In this document: positions 33,805 to 44,451 of the stretch, in pieces | Numbering within the stretch: the first letter of the stretch is position 1 | Layout: each line of letters opens with the position of its first letter | DNA from: Muscardinus avellanarius | Taxonomy: Eukaryota; Chordata; Mammalia; Rodentia; Gliridae | Length of the DNA stretch: 64,000 bases | NCBI GenBank assembly: GCA_963383645.1 | Contig: OY726559.1 | Location: 114,304,777 to 114,368,776, forward strand | Direction of reading: 5' to 3' | Made by a program: the position numbers and the translations under genes | The notes under the pieces: generated by a model | The model's database searches: none | What the model was told of the DNA's origin: nothing | The model's input: the letters and a program-made list of their open reading frames with translations, nothing else

Positions 33805-36368
33805 TGTGTGTGTCACTTGGAGGTAGAATGCCCCTGGGTTCCATCCCCAGTATCACAAAAGAAAAAAAAAAAGATGCTTGTGGGTCAGCCCTGTGAGGCT
33901 GCGGTTACCGGGTTAGTGGTCTCTGTTTATTAGCATCTGTCTCTGCCGCTGCATCATGAGCCCTGAGAAGGCACCACGGTGGCTTTGCTCACTGCCTGTC
34001 CTCAGTGCCTGGCACGGCGGGTGCTGGTGCTCAGTGCCTGGCACGGCGGGTGCTGGTGCTCAGTTCTCTGCTGATGAGCCATCCGGCAGGTGGTCAGCAC
34101 CCGGCAGCCTGTGCTTAGTACCTGTGCTTAGTACCAGTGACCGTCGGGGGATCATGGCTGGAGGCTTAGCCCAGCTGCTCACGATGCGGGGACAGGGCTT
34201 CCCTTCTGTGTGCCCCCCACCCCTTTCCTCCGCAACCTGCTCTGTTCGCTACCTGCCTGTCCCTCCCCTGCAGCTGGTGAGCGATACGCGGAGAAGGTCT
34301 GACGTCCAGTGGTTTCAGGAGGCCTTCGGGGCAGTGACACAGACGGTCCGTGTGGTCGCCTCGGAGCAGAGCCGACGGCAGCGGGGCTGGGTGTTCACGC
34401 CAGGTGAGCTGCTGTGGCGTTGGCCCCCAGGGCGGCACCCCACACGCTGGGAACCCCGGTGCACCAGGACTCCTGCTTACTCCCCGGGAGGCCTGGGGCT
34501 CAGGAGCAGGCTGGCAGAGGGCGTTTTGGAGGGTCATGGCTGGCTGCTTCCTCCCTTTTTTTTGTGGCACTGAGAATTGAACCCAGGGGCATTCTACCTC
34601 CAAGTGACACCCATCCATTTTATTTTTGTGGTACTAAGGATGAAACCCAGGGGCATTCTATCTCCGAGTGACACCCTATCCCTATTTTATTTTATTTTAG
34701 TTTTGCAGTACTAGGGATATAACCCAGGGGCATTCTACCTCGAAAATATACACCCAGCCGTATTTTTTATATAGACCTTTTTTTATTCATTTTATTTATT
34801 AAAAAAAATTTTTTTGTTTTGTTTTGCAGGTCTGGGAATGGAACCCAGGGGCACTTGACCTCTGAGCTTCAACCCCTGATCTATTTTTTTATTCTTTATT
34901 TTGAAACAGGGTCTCACTAAGTTGCAAAGGGCCTCACTAAGTAGCTGAGGCTGTCCGCGAACCGCGATCCTCTGGTCTCAGCCTCCCAAATTCTAGGATT
35001 ACAAGTGTGCGCCACCATGCCCGGCTTTCATTTTATTTTTTTATTTTATCTTTTTTTGCAGTACTGGGGATGGAACCCAGTACTACCTCCGAGCTACACT
35101 AATTTTAATTTTATTTTTTTATATTTTGGTGGTACTGGGGTTCCTGGAAACCCTTCTACCTCCGGGCTACGCTCCCAGACCTATTTTTTTTAAATGCTTT
35201 TTTATTTGGAAACAGGGTCTATTAAGCCAGTGCAGGTGGCAATCCTCCTGTCTCTGTCTCCCAAGCACGGGGATTACAAGTGTGCGCCACCACGCCCGGC
35301 TATTCTTTTTATGTTGAAACAGGGTCTTACTGAGATGCAAAAGGTCTCATTAAGTAGCTGAGGCTGGCTGTGAACTATGATCGTCCTGTCTTAGCCTCCC
35401 AAATGCTGGGGTTACAAGCATGAGCCACCATACCTGACTCTATTTTTCTTTCTTTCTTTTTTTTTTTTTTGGTGGTACTGGGGGTGGAACCCAGGGGCTT
35501 TCCTATTTCTGGGCTATACTCCCAGACCTATTTTATATTTTATTTGGAAACAGGGTCTCACTAAGTTGCTGAGAGCCTCACTAAGTAGCTGAGGCTGGCT
35601 TCGAACCTGTGCCATCCTCCTGTCTCAACCTCCCGGATGCCGGGATTACAAGCGTGCGCCACCACGCCTGGTTTATTTTTCATTGAAACAGGGTCTTTCT
35701 AGGTTCCTGAGGGCCTCACTGAGTTGAGGAGGCTGGCCTCAAACCTGGGATCCTCCCGTCTCAGCTTCCCAAGTACTGGGATGACAAGTGTACAACACTG
35801 CACCGTGCGTGCTAAGTGCTTATATACATCAGCTCTGTGTGTGTGGGGGGGTGCGGGGGATGGAATCCAGGGGCTTTCTACCTCCAGGCTACACCCCCAG
35901 ACCTCTTTTATATTTTATTTGGAAATAGGGTCTCACTAAGTTGCCGAGAGCCTCCCTAAGTAGCTGAGGCTGGCTTCGAACCTGCGCGATCATCCTGTCT
36001 CAGTCTCCCAAGTGCTGGGATTACAAGCGTGCGCCGCCACGCCCGGCTTGGTATCTGAGGTTCTAGGTGATTCTGTGGCAAGTGCAGAGTTAAGTCAGCA
36101 GAGACCATCGGGTGGGGCTGCTGCACCCTCCTCGTTGTTCCTTCCCGCAGTCACGTGGCTTTGGGGGGACAGGGGTGCCCCATCTGGAGGGCTGGGGGCT
36201 GGGCCTGACCTCGCCATGCCCCTTTCCACAGGAGTGGATGATGCCGAGTCGGAATGCGGCCTGGACGACTTCGGGAACTTCGACTGGGTGGTGGAGAACC
36301 ATGGGGACCAGCAGCGCCTGGAGGAGCAGGTGGAGAACCTGTTGGAGTTTGTCCGCTCCAGGCTTTAA
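24426..36368 (+). CDS. PMVK: Phosphomevalonate kinase, complete, five coding exons
   Basis: The join 24426-24520, 28188-28251, 31621-31773, 34274-34403 and 36232-36368 gives 192 residues, the same length as human. The enzyme phosphorylates mevalonate-5-phosphate with ATP to mevalonate-5-diphosphate, in isoprenoid and sterol synthesis. The atypical P-loop is [10 protein letters not shown] (residues 14-23: Lys17, Arg18, Lys19, Lys22, Asp23). Basic residues implicated in ATP or substrate binding are all present: Lys69, Arg73, Arg84, Arg93, Arg110, Arg111, Arg130 and Arg141. The C-terminus is Ser-Arg-Leu, a PTS1-type peroxisomal signal. The start ATG has a good Kozak context (gcgccATGG) and matches human [20 protein letters not shown]. 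All splice sites are GT-AG and in phase, with no sign of pseudogenisation. Confidence 0.99.
24521..24895. other. Start of PMVK intron 1, unique, with E-box and MIR remnant
   Basis: GC-rich continuation of the promoter region. It holds the palindrome described separately and, at about 24825-24870, a MIR-like piece (tgctgtgagctgagttacag then acgaggaaaccgaggc). Confidence 0.6.
24559..24568. promoter_or_regulatory. PMVK: CLEAR/E-box palindrome GTCACGTGAC
   Basis: A perfect 10-bp palindrome containing CACGTG, 39 bp after the exon 1 donor. It matches the binding consensus of TFEB/MITF and also suits USF. A role at PMVK is inference. Confidence 0.45.
24896..27995. repeat. PMVK intron 1: SINE clusters, (AT)n and MIR pieces
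   Basis: Antisense copies lie at about 24905-25083 and 25385-26280. An (AT)22 tract spans about 25664-25707 and (TTTA)n 25793-25824. Unique sequence: about 25084-25375. MIR-like sequence around a sense SINE: 26283-26325 and 26560-26800. Sense copies fill about 26322-26550 and 26805-27990, several of them as nested or tandem fragments. Confidence 0.8.
27996..28187. other. MIR-like sequence before PMVK exon 2
   Basis: attctgttgagaaacaaaat then ccccactttatagatgggga resembles the MIR core. The segment ends in the pyrimidine tract and acceptor ctctctccgtcctgcag of exon 2. Confidence 0.55.
28188..28251 (+). CDS. PMVK: PMVK coding exon 2
   Basis: It completes Arg32 and encodes [21 protein letters not shown] (residues 33-53), nearly identical to human. 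The donor gtagat starts at 28252. Phase is 2 in and 0 out. Confidence 0.98.
28252..29125. repeat. PMVK intron 2, first part
   Basis: Unique to about 28397. A (TTCC)n tract lies at 28398-28430. Then an antisense short-arm SINE at about 28455-28650, sense pieces at about 28685-28800, a sense copy at about 28805-28990 with (AATA)n tail, and an ID module at about 29032-29092. Confidence 0.8.
29205..29655 (-). repeat. Antisense SINE interrupted by a second antisense SINE
   Basis: The outer copy has its ID half at about 29220-29275 and B1 half at about 29520-29655. Between them sits another antisense copy, about 29290-29515, with its own T-rich tail. The flank agaaagaggttttta occurs at 29190-29204 and 29656-29670. 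Confidence 0.8.
29671..29901 (-). repeat. Antisense short-arm SINE in the same target site
   Basis: It carries ggttcctggaagcccttcta and the shortened left arm (cttacgccagcgcggctggc). The same flank agaaagaggttttta follows at 29902-29916. Confidence 0.85.
30206..31465. repeat. PMVK intron 2, second part: SINEs, poly(T) and TA tracts
   Basis: A B1-like fragment lies at about 30288-30390, followed by ID-like modules. A T48 run spans 30559-30606 and leads a short-arm antisense copy, about 30607-30779, bounded by actaccagccctt (30548-30560 and 30782-30794). A TA-rich stretch (30800-30850) and three more antisense copies reach 31465. Confidence 0.8.
31466..31620. other. Unique sequence before PMVK exon 3
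   Basis: No repeat is present. The acceptor is ctttgggcag at 31620, with a weak pyrimidine tract. An alternative AG at 31599-31600 would add 20 nt and shift the frame, so 31621 is preferred. Confidence 0.6.
31621..31773 (+). CDS. PMVK: PMVK coding exon 3
   Basis: It encodes residues 54-104 ([20 protein letters not shown] through GVSQPIW), with Lys69, Arg73, Arg84 and Arg93. The donor gtaaga starts at 31774. Both ends are in phase 0 and the match to human is close. Confidence 0.99.
31774..33870. repeat. PMVK intron 3: SINE cluster
   Basis: (TTTC)n-like tracts lie at 31884-31928. Antisense copies occupy about 31930-33275, several with doubled ID modules. Sense copies occupy about 33290-33465 (short-arm) and 33515-33740. 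An A run then (TA)n spans about 33738-33802, followed by an ID module to about 33870. Confidence 0.8.
33871..34273. other. Unique part of PMVK intron 3 with two tandem repeats
   Basis: A 29-bp unit is repeated twice at 34001-34058, and a 13-bp unit (ctgtgcttagtac) twice at 34109-34134. The segment ends in the acceptor ctcccctgcag of exon 4. Confidence 0.75.
34274..34403 (+). CDS. PMVK: PMVK coding exon 4
   Basis: It encodes residues 105-147 ([20 protein letters not shown] through RGWVFTP), with Arg110, Arg111, Arg130 and Arg141. The donor gtgagc begins at 34404. The end is in phase 1. Confidence 0.99.
34404..36231 (-). repeat. PMVK intron 4: antisense SINE array with four tandem ID modules
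   Basis: ID modules at about 34563-34616, 34628-34684, 34704-34760 and 34826-34884 precede one B1 half (to about 35025). More antisense copies follow to about 36047, including a short-arm copy at about 35127-35300. The last 180 bp before exon 5 are unique. Confidence 0.8.
36232..36368 (+). CDS. PMVK: PMVK coding exon 5
   Basis: The acceptor cctttccacag ends at 36231. It encodes (G)[20 protein letters not shown] ... [14 protein letters not shown] and the stop TAA at 36366-36368. The C-terminal SRL peroxisomal-type tripeptide is kept. Confidence 0.99.
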
Positions 36369-36655
36369 TCGCGCGGCTCCGGGAGGAGCGGGGCTGCCGG
36401 GACCGCAGGACGGCAGGACCGGCCTCCCAGTCCTGGATTTGTGGGGACCTCCGGGAAGCCCCTTTTGTGGAGAGGATGCCCGCCTTCCCCGCCTCCTCAG
36501 GAGGGTGGATTAGCTGAGCTTGAAGCTTACCGGCTCCGTGGGCGACAGACCTACCAGCCCAGGGCGCCCTTACTTCTTTGCCTGGATTTTCTCAGCCCCT
36601 GCTCTGGGCAAGGTTCTGCGGTGTGTTTACTAATAAACCTCCTGGACCCTGTGCG
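36369..36655 (+). other. PMVK: PMVK 3'UTR with AATAAA
   Basis: AATAAA lies at 36632-36637, about 265 bp after the stop, followed by a GT-containing stretch. This is a short 3'UTR without SINE. Confidence 0.85.
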
Positions 36656-36865
36656 CAGAGCTGGTATCTCTCATCCCCATGTCAGCCGGCCATGCGGGGC
36701 CAGAAGGACTTGGATTCCATGTCAGCCGTGGGGCCCTGCTCCACCTCCCACCTGGCTGGGATGTGATCCGGGCCTGCACCCTACGGCAAAGGCCTGTTTG
36801 TGACGGAGGTGGGATGGGGTCTGAGGGTCTTGTCTCCTGTGGTGGTTACTCAGAAAGGCTCCCTG
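36656..36865. other. Unique sequence just downstream of PMVK
   Basis: No feature was recognised. Confidence 0.5.
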
Positions 36866-38515
36866 CATGCCGGATGTGATGATGTGTACCTGTAATCCCA
36901 GTACTTGGGAGGCTGAGACAGGAGGATCTCAGGCTTGAGGCCAGCCTCAGCAACTTAGCCAGACCCTCAGGAACTTAAGAGACACCATTTTTCAAAATAT
37001 TAATTAAGCCGGGCGTGGTGGCGCACGCTTGTAATCCCCGCACTTGGGAGGCTGAGACGAGGATCGCACGGGTTCGAAGCCAGCCTCAGCTACTTAGTGA
37101 GGCTTTCAGTGACTTAGTGAGACCCTGTTTCCAAATAAAAAAGGTCTGGGAGTATAGCCTGGAGGTAGAAAACCTCTGGGTTCCACCCCCAGTACCACCA
37201 AAAAAAAATTAACTGGGTTTAATCCCAGTACAAAAAAAAAAAAAATCAAAATATAAATTAAAAAGGGCTGGGGGAACGGGCATGGTGGTGCACTCTTGTA
37301 ATCCCAGTACTTGGGAGGCTGAGGCAGGAGGATCACAGGTTCAAGGCCAGCCTCAGCTACTTAGTGAGGCCCTCTGCAACCTAGTGAGACCCTGTTTCAA
37401 AATAAAGAATAAAGCCGGGTGTGGTGACACACGCTTGTAATCCCCACACTTGGGAGGCTGAGACAGGAGGATCACACAGGTTCGAAGCCAGCCTCAGCTA
37501 CTTAGTGAGGCTCTCAGCAACTTAGTGAGACCCTGTTTCTAAATAAAATATAAAATAGGTCTGGGAGTAGAGCCCAGAGGTAGAAAAGTCCCTGGGTTCC
37601 AACACCCAGTACCAAAAAAAAAAAAGAATAAAAAATAGGGTTTAGGGTGTAAGTTGGAGGTAACATGCGTCGGTGTTCAATCCCTAGTACAAAAAGAAAG
37701 AGAGGAAGGACAGAAGGAAGAGGAGAGGAGAGAAGAGAAAGGTTCTCGTACCATAGGAAACGCCACCAGCAGCTGGGCACTGCTGTAGGCTGAGATAGAA
37801 GGATCATATAATACCATTAAGGTCCTCAGCAACTTATTAAGACCCTGTTTCAACATAAAAAAGAAAAAGGACTGAATGTGTGGCTTGGAGGTAGAGTGCC
37901 ACTGGGCTTTCATATCTCTTAGGTGAATACTTTAAAATTTTTAAAAATTATTTATTTATTTATTTTTGCAGTACTGGGGATGGAACCCAGAGGCATTCTA
38001 CCTCTGAGCTACAACCCCAGCTTGATCTTATTTTTATTTGGAAAAAAGGTCCTGCTAGGCTGATGAGAGTCTCATTACTTGCAGAGGCTGTCCTTAAACC
38101 TGCAATCCTCCTGTCTCAGCCTCCCAAGTACTAGGATTACAGGCATGCGCCACCATGCTCAGATCAGCCTCAGAAATCTAGCAAGACCCTCGGCAACCCA
38201 GTAAAACTCTGTTTCGTTTATTTTATTTTATTTTTTGCGGGTCTGGGGATGGAACCCAGGGGGATTCAACCTCCGAGCTATACCCCCGCCCTATTTTTTA
38301 TTCTTTCTTTTGAAACCGGGTCTCACTGCGTTGCGGAGGGCCTCACTAAGTAGCTGAGGCTGTCCGCGAACCGCGATCCTCCGGGTCTCAGCCTCCTGGG
38401 ATTACAAGCGTGCGCCGCCACGCCCGGCTAAAACCCTGTTTCAAAATCAAAAATAAAAAAAGGCTGGGAGTGTAGTTTGGAGGTAGAATGCCCCTGGTTC
38501 AATCCCCAGTGCTGG
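36866..38515. repeat. SINE cluster downstream of PMVK
   Basis: Mostly sense copies lie at about 36866-37000, 37007-37210, 37275-37410, 37412-37625 and fragments to 37930. Antisense copies lie at about 37960-38165 and 38225-38430, then a sense ID module at about 38462-38512. Confidence 0.8.
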
Positions 38516-38985
38516 GCGGGGGGAGATATGTGGGTGATAGGTTTTGGAGGTCACGTGTGTGCGAGAACGACATTCTCCTGTCCCTGTCATGGACGATAAC
38601 GCGCCTGGGCAGGGTTAGTGACCTGGTTCCGTCGTCCGCGAGCGTTTCTGGTACAGAGTCTGAGGTCACCTTGAGTTTTGATCCACTGAAGGTAAGTAAC
38701 CTCCTTTTTCTGCCTGGATGCCTCTGGATATATTATTTTCCTTTTTTCTTCTACCTTCATTTTAGAGATTCAAATTCTGGCATCCTCCGCGGTAGAAAAT
38801 GGACACGTCTTTGGAGAAAGAGGCTGGGAGCTTAGTGTTCCCTGTAGAGCATTTATTAAGTAATGAGATGGAAATTTAAATGCTCCTGTACGTCCAAGAG
38901 CCTCCTGTGACCTGAGCGGTCACCTTGGGTGTCCGAGGAAATTTGGTGCTAAATTCTGGTAAAAGGGGCAAGTTGAAGGGCGCAC
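38516..38985. other. Unique segment with a strong splice-site pair
   Basis: It is SINE-free, with a consensus donor (aag/gtaagt at 38692) and a strong pyrimidine tract plus acceptor (ending 38766) 75 nt apart. It could belong to a noncoding transcript; no conserved protein was recognised. A stop codon follows soon after the putative join. Confidence 0.4.
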
Positions 38986-39005
38986 CAATTTATGTATTTA
39001 TGTAT

Positions 39006-39049
<44 letters not shown>

Positions 39050-39762
39050 TCTTTGCTACTGGAGATTGAACCCAGAGGCATTCTACCTCTGAGCTATACC
39101 CTCAGCCCTTTTAATTTTAATTAATTAATTAATTAATTGACTTTTTTGTGGTATCAGGGATTGAACCCAGGGGTTCAAGCTACACCGTCAGCCCCATTTT
39201 TAATTTTCTTTCTTTTTTTCTTTCTTTCTTTTTTTTTTCTCTCTCTCTCTCTCTTTCTTTCTCTCTCTCTCTTTTTTGTGGGTCTGGGGATGAAACCCAG
39301 GGGCATTCTACCTCTGAGCTACACCCCCTGCCCTATTTTTTATTCCTTATTTTGAAACAGGGTCTCGCTAAGTTACAGAAAGCCTCACCAAGTAGCTGAG
39401 GCTGTCCGTGAACCGCGATCCTCCAGGTCTCAGCCTCCCGAATGCTGGGATTACAAGCGTGCGCCACCATGCCCGGTGCTGATTCTTGAATATTTAAACA
39501 TTGGCTTTAGCAGACCAAATGAAGAAAAAAAAAAATCCTCTGACGCCTCGTTAGTTTTTCCAGCACCAGTTGGTTCCTTTGGGCGGCTTTTTTGTGGATT
39601 ATTTTTGTTTTTAGGATCTGGGAATTGAACCCAGGGACTTTCTGCCTGAGTAGCATTGAACCCAGGGCAGTCTCCATGAAGCTGCCTTCGTTTATAGATG
39701 ACATGGTTATCTAGGTAGAAAATTTGATGGTCTTTCCAAAAAAGAGCTACCAGAGCTACTGA

Positions 39763-39819
<57 letters not shown>

Positions 39820-39914
39820 GGAAATTGAACCCAGAAGCATTCTACCTCCGAGCTACATCCCCAGACCGACCTTTCTTTCTTTCTTCCCCTTCCTTCCTTC
39901 CTTCCTTCCTTCCT

Positions 39915-39958
<44 letters not shown>

Positions 39959-40168
39959 TTCTTTCTTTCTTTTTGTGGTACTGGGGGTGGAACCCAGAGG
40001 CTTTCTACCTCTGGGCTATACTCAGACCTATTTTATATTTCATTTGGAAGCAGGGTCTCACTCAGTTGCCGAGAGCCTCACTAAGTAGCTGAGGCTGGCT
40101 TCGAACCTGCGCCATCCTCCTGTCTCAGCCTCCCAAGCGCGGGAATGACAAGCATGCAGCATGCGCCA
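38986..40168 (-). repeat. SINE and microsatellite cluster
   Basis: (ATTT)n lies at about 39003-39048. Antisense ID modules lie at about 39054-39108, 39145-39194 and 39277-39336, with a B1 half to 39475. Mostly unique sequence at 39476-39765. (GT)n at 39767-39814. (TTCC)n/(TTTC)n at about 39893-39972. One antisense copy at 39975-40168. Confidence 0.8.
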
Positions 40169-41404
40169 CTTTTTAACCCTTTCATTACCGGCGAGTCCAG
40201 TCCAGGGGTCAAGCAGCCAAAGGCAGATTCCCTGGGGGGGGCAAGCATGCTGGTGACGGCACTCCGGGGGTGGTCAGCGAGTCTGTTCCCAGCCCTCCAC
40301 CCTGTATTTTGTCTTTGATGGTGGCTTCCGTTTCAGGGGGTTCGTGGAAGGTCTGTGTGAGGGTCTCTGTAGGCATTTTATTTTTTTGCGGGTCTGGGGA
40401 TGGAACCCAGGATCATTCTACCTTCGAGCTACACCCCCAGCCCTATTTTTTATTCTTTATTTTGAAACGGGGTCTCTGTGTGAGACTTTTTAAGGGACCC
40501 TGACCTGGGACGGGACACCTCAGAATGTGAGTATCAGTGATCTGGTCCTTGCCCCTTGCTGGTGGACTCTGAGGCCCAGAGAGGGAAAGCAGTTCGCTCA
40601 AGGTCAACCAGCAAACAGCACAATGCCGGGGGCTTGGCCCCAGGTCCCTCGACTTGCTCCTCGGGGCTCCCCTGCCCTCCCTTGGGGTCTCTTGGCATAA
40701 ATCTGGGCCCTTGGTCAGAGCGTGGCACGTGGCGGAGAATGTTGGGTCCCAGCCCTGGAGCCTCCTGGCTTCCTCCAGCCTCCCTGGGAAGGAAGGGCCA
40801 CCTGCCCGCGCCACCTGGCCCTGATTAGGTGGGTCGAGAAGGGAATGATCCTGCGTCCTGGAGACCGGGGCGGACTTGGGCCCGCTGTCCCCCGGAGGTG
40901 AGGGCCCTGTCCTTCACGGTGGCGGCCGTCCATCTGGGCACGGACAGGTCTGCTGAGCAGAGACATCCCCGGCAAGGTCCCCTGCCGGGACACCTCTGGT
41001 GAGTTTCCAAGCACATCCCGGCCTCAGCCAAAGGCAGCTTTGGCACCTGGCGCTATTGCTTGGCTGGTGCTGGGCAGAGGTCGGGAGGCTGGCTCGGGCC
41101 GGCCATTGTTCTAGGAGATCCGGGATGTTCCAGGAACGGGGCTGGAAAGTCCTGTTGCGCATGGGCCAAGGGAGCCGGGAGGGGCAGGAAGCCAAGGCCT
41201 TGGGTCCTTTTGGCAAAGTCATCCTCAGCACCTGCCCTGGGACAGCCCCGGGAGGGCAGGACGGCCTAGAACGCGGCCTCGCGGGGTCAGTGGGGACGCG
41301 CTGGGCCGCAGAGGACGTGAGCACGGGTGGCCGGCTTTGTGGGTGACCACGTGTTTTCCTGTATATTGTTCCGTTCTTTTCCTGCAATCGGCCTGCTCGC
41401 CTTC
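40169..41404. other. Mostly unique GC-rich segment with MIR
   Basis: An antisense ID module with partial B1 lies at about 40386-40480. The MIR core lies at about 40565-40620 (gaggcccagagagggaaagc then tcaaggtcaaccagc). The rest, especially 40850-41345, is GC-rich and unique. Long frames here are not recognised as genes. Confidence 0.6.
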
Positions 41405-42178
41405 TGGTACTCAGGGGCATTCTACCTCCAGGTTACCCCCCAGCACTATATTGACGGATTGATTTATTATTTATTTTGTGGTACTAGAAATTGAACTCAG
41501 GGGCATTCTACCTCCAAGCTACACTCCCAACATCATTATTATTATTATTAATATTATTAATTATCATTATTAGTATTATTTAAATTTCTTTTGCAGTACT
41601 TAGAGTAGATCCCAGGAGCATTCTATCTCTGAGCTACACCCCCAGCACTATTTTTTATTCTTTATTTTGAAATAAGGTCTCACTGAGTTGCAGAGGGCCT
41701 CACTAAATAGCTGAGGCTGGCCTTGAACCTGGGATCCTCCTGTCTCAACCTTCCAAATGCAGGAATTACAAGTGTGCACCACCACTCCCGGCTTTGATTT
41801 ATTTATTTATTATTTATTTATTTTGTGGTAGTAGGAATTGAACTCAGGGGCATTCTACCTCTGAGCTATACCCCCAGTCCTATTTTTTATTCTTTATTTT
41901 GAAACAGGGTCTCACTGAGTTGCAAAGGGCCTCACTCAGTAACCGAGGCTGTCTGCAAACTGCGATCTTCCTGTCTCAGCCTCCCAAATACTGGGATTAC
42001 AAGCGTTCGCCACCAGGCCTACCCCCGCCAGCCTTATTTTTTATTTTGATTTTGAAACAGGCTCTCACTAGGTTGATGAGAGTCTCACTACTCCCTGAGG
42101 CTGTCCTTGAGCCTGCGATCCTCCTGTTTCAGCCTCCCAGGTCCTGGGGTTGCGGGCGTGGGTCACCGTGCCGGCTGG
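41405..42178 (-). repeat. Antisense SINE cluster with three tandem ID modules
   Basis: Modules lie at about 41406-41447, 41479-41535 and 41594-41650, then one B1 half to about 41794. A second dimer spans about 41830-42020 and a left-arm fragment reaches about 42175. Confidence 0.8.
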
Positions 42179-42886
42179 CAGGAAGTATTCTGCATTTAGC
42201 AGTGGTGGCACCCCAAAGGGGACCTTGCGTGACGCCCAGAGGTGAGCGTGGCCACGGGTGGTACTTGAGGGCACTCATTTTGGTCCTGCTGATGACTGTC
42301 CGGTTGGTCTTGTGTACCATTGAGCCACTCCTCTACCCACCCCAGACCTGGTCATTTTGGGGGGTGGCGGGGAGGAGACCGTTTCTCAAATCTGTCTGTA
42401 TTTGGAGGACCTGAGCCGCGGGTGGCTGTCTGTGCCTATGGGGCTGACCGATCTCGCTGGACAGGACTCCATGACGTGTCCAGAGCAGAGGGGAAGGGGC
42501 TGCTGCCGCCAGACGATGCCCACGCTCTGCCCTAGGCGGCGTGGCGCAGCCCCATGGGGACAGGGTGGTCGTGGGTGGCCTGCGCTCAGTCTCCTGCTGG
42601 GTTATGGGTGACTTGAGGGAGGGGCCGTTCATGTCCCCCTGGAGTTCACAGCACCTGGCCGGTGTCTCCCAGCTGAGAGGACTTGAAATGCATATGGCGG
42701 GTGGCTGTGCTTGGGCCATGGAGCAAGAGCACCCCCTACTGGCGGGGCGGGGATTCACCGGGAGGGCTGGTTCTGGGAAAATCAAGCACCTTCTCCAGGC
42801 TGCTGGACACTCCCCAGGATGCTTCATTTTCTGGGCAGGTGGGCAGGGAGTTTGTCATGGGAGCAGGAGCCTCCATCTCTAGGGTC
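42179..42886. other. Unique intergenic segment
   Basis: About 700 bp free of SINE. Moderate-length frames on both strands lack recognisable domains, so none is called. Confidence 0.5.
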
Positions 42887-44065
42887 TCTCTCTCTCTCCC
42901 TCTCCCTCCCTCTCTCCCTCTCTTTCAGTACCAGTACAGGGTATTCCCAGACCTATTTTATATTTTATTTGGAAACAGAGCCTCACTAAGTTGCTGAGAG
43001 CCTCACTCAGTAGCTGAGGCTGGCTTCGAACCCGTGCAGTCCTCCTGTCTCAGCCTCTCAAGTACTGGGATTACAAGTGTGCGCCGCCACGCCTGGCTCA
43101 TTCCAGCCCTTTTTAATTTTTTAATTTTTTTGGTGGTACTGGGGTTCCCGGAAGCCCTTCTACCTCCGGGCTACACTCCCAGACCTATTTTTACATTTTT
43201 ATTTGGAAACAGGGTCTCCTAAGCCAGCGCGCGCAGCTGGCTTCGAACCTGCGCGATCCTCCTGTCTCTGCCTCCCAAGCGCGGGGATTACAAGCGTGCG
43301 CCACCACGCCCGGCTTTTTACAGATTTTTACAGACTGAAAACGTTCCTCGGCCACAGTGGGTGCCAGCTGAGAACTCTGGTGATCCTGAACACTCAGTCA
43401 TGATTGGAACCAAAAGAAAAGCAAGAAAATAAACAGAGTTGAGAGGATGTTGTTATGCTACCAAAAAGGACTTGACAATGGGTGTGCGGTGGCGCACATT
43501 TATAATCCCTGTGATCGGGAGGCAGAGACAGGGTATCTGGGTTCGCGGACAGCCTCAGCTACTTAGTGAGGCCCTCGGCAACTTAGTGAGACCCTGTTTC
43601 AAAAATAATTAATAAGCCGGGCGTGGTGGCGCACGCTTGTAATCCCCGCGCTTGGGAGGCTGAGACAGGAGGATCACACAGGTTTGGAACCAGCCTCAGC
43701 AGCTTACTGAGGCTCTCAGCAACTCAGTGAGACCCTGTTTCCAAATAAAATATAAAATAGGTCTGGAAGTGTAGCCTGGAGGTAGAAGATCCCTGGGTTC
43801 CATCCCCATTACCACACATACAAAAAAAGAATAAAAAGTAGTGCTGGTGGTGTAGCTCAGGGGTGGAATGCCCCTGGGTTCAATCCCTAGTACCCTCCCT
43901 CAACAAAAACTATATATGTATAACTATATATACACACATATCTGTATAATAAAAAACTACACACACACACACACACACATACACACACACACACACACAC
44001 GGCAGGGGTTTTGGCCTGGAGGTAGAACACTCTTCTTTCAATCCCCAGTATAACATCAAAACAAA
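42887..44065. repeat. (CT)n, SINE copies and (CA)n
   Basis: A CT-rich tract lies at 42887-42926. Antisense copies lie at about 42945-43099 and 43130-43315 (short-arm). Unique: 43320-43465. Sense copies: about 43475-43615 and 43616-43820, then ID modules, with (AC)n at about 43960-44000. Confidence 0.8.
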
Positions 44066-44451
44066 ACAGCGCTGAGTGTGCGCCTACGTGCGCCCGGCTC
44101 TGGGGCAGGCCCTCTGCCCCAGTTTAAGAGGCTCCTGGCAGCCTGGTCGCTGCAGTGCTCTGGGAATGCATAGATTCTGTAACACTAGGGCTGGGTGTCC
44201 AGGGAAGGGTAGGGCCGGAGTGGGGGCTTTTATGGGGGAAATGCCAGTCATCCTTTGGGCACTGACAGGAAGTGGGCCTTGGTCTTGTGGCCAGGGGCTG
44301 GGCACAGGTTACAAGGGCCTCCGCTTCCCCGTCGCCCAGGCTCTGAGTTTATGGGGCGCGGCCTGCGAATTCTGTGTCAGCATCAGTAGCCGTCACACCT
44401 GTCTCCTCTCCACTCTCTCTCTCTCAATGTCCTCATTAGAGTGTTATCCAT
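44066..44451. other. Unique intergenic segment
   Basis: No gene or repeat was recognised. Confidence 0.5.

Noticed and set aside
40914..41420. 168-codon minus-strand frame
   Set aside because: It overlaps plus-strand frames of similar length, has no recognised motif, and runs into an antisense SINE.
42333..42827. 164-codon frame on the minus strand
   Set aside because: No family resemblance and overlapping open frames on the other strand; consistent with chance in GC-rich DNA.
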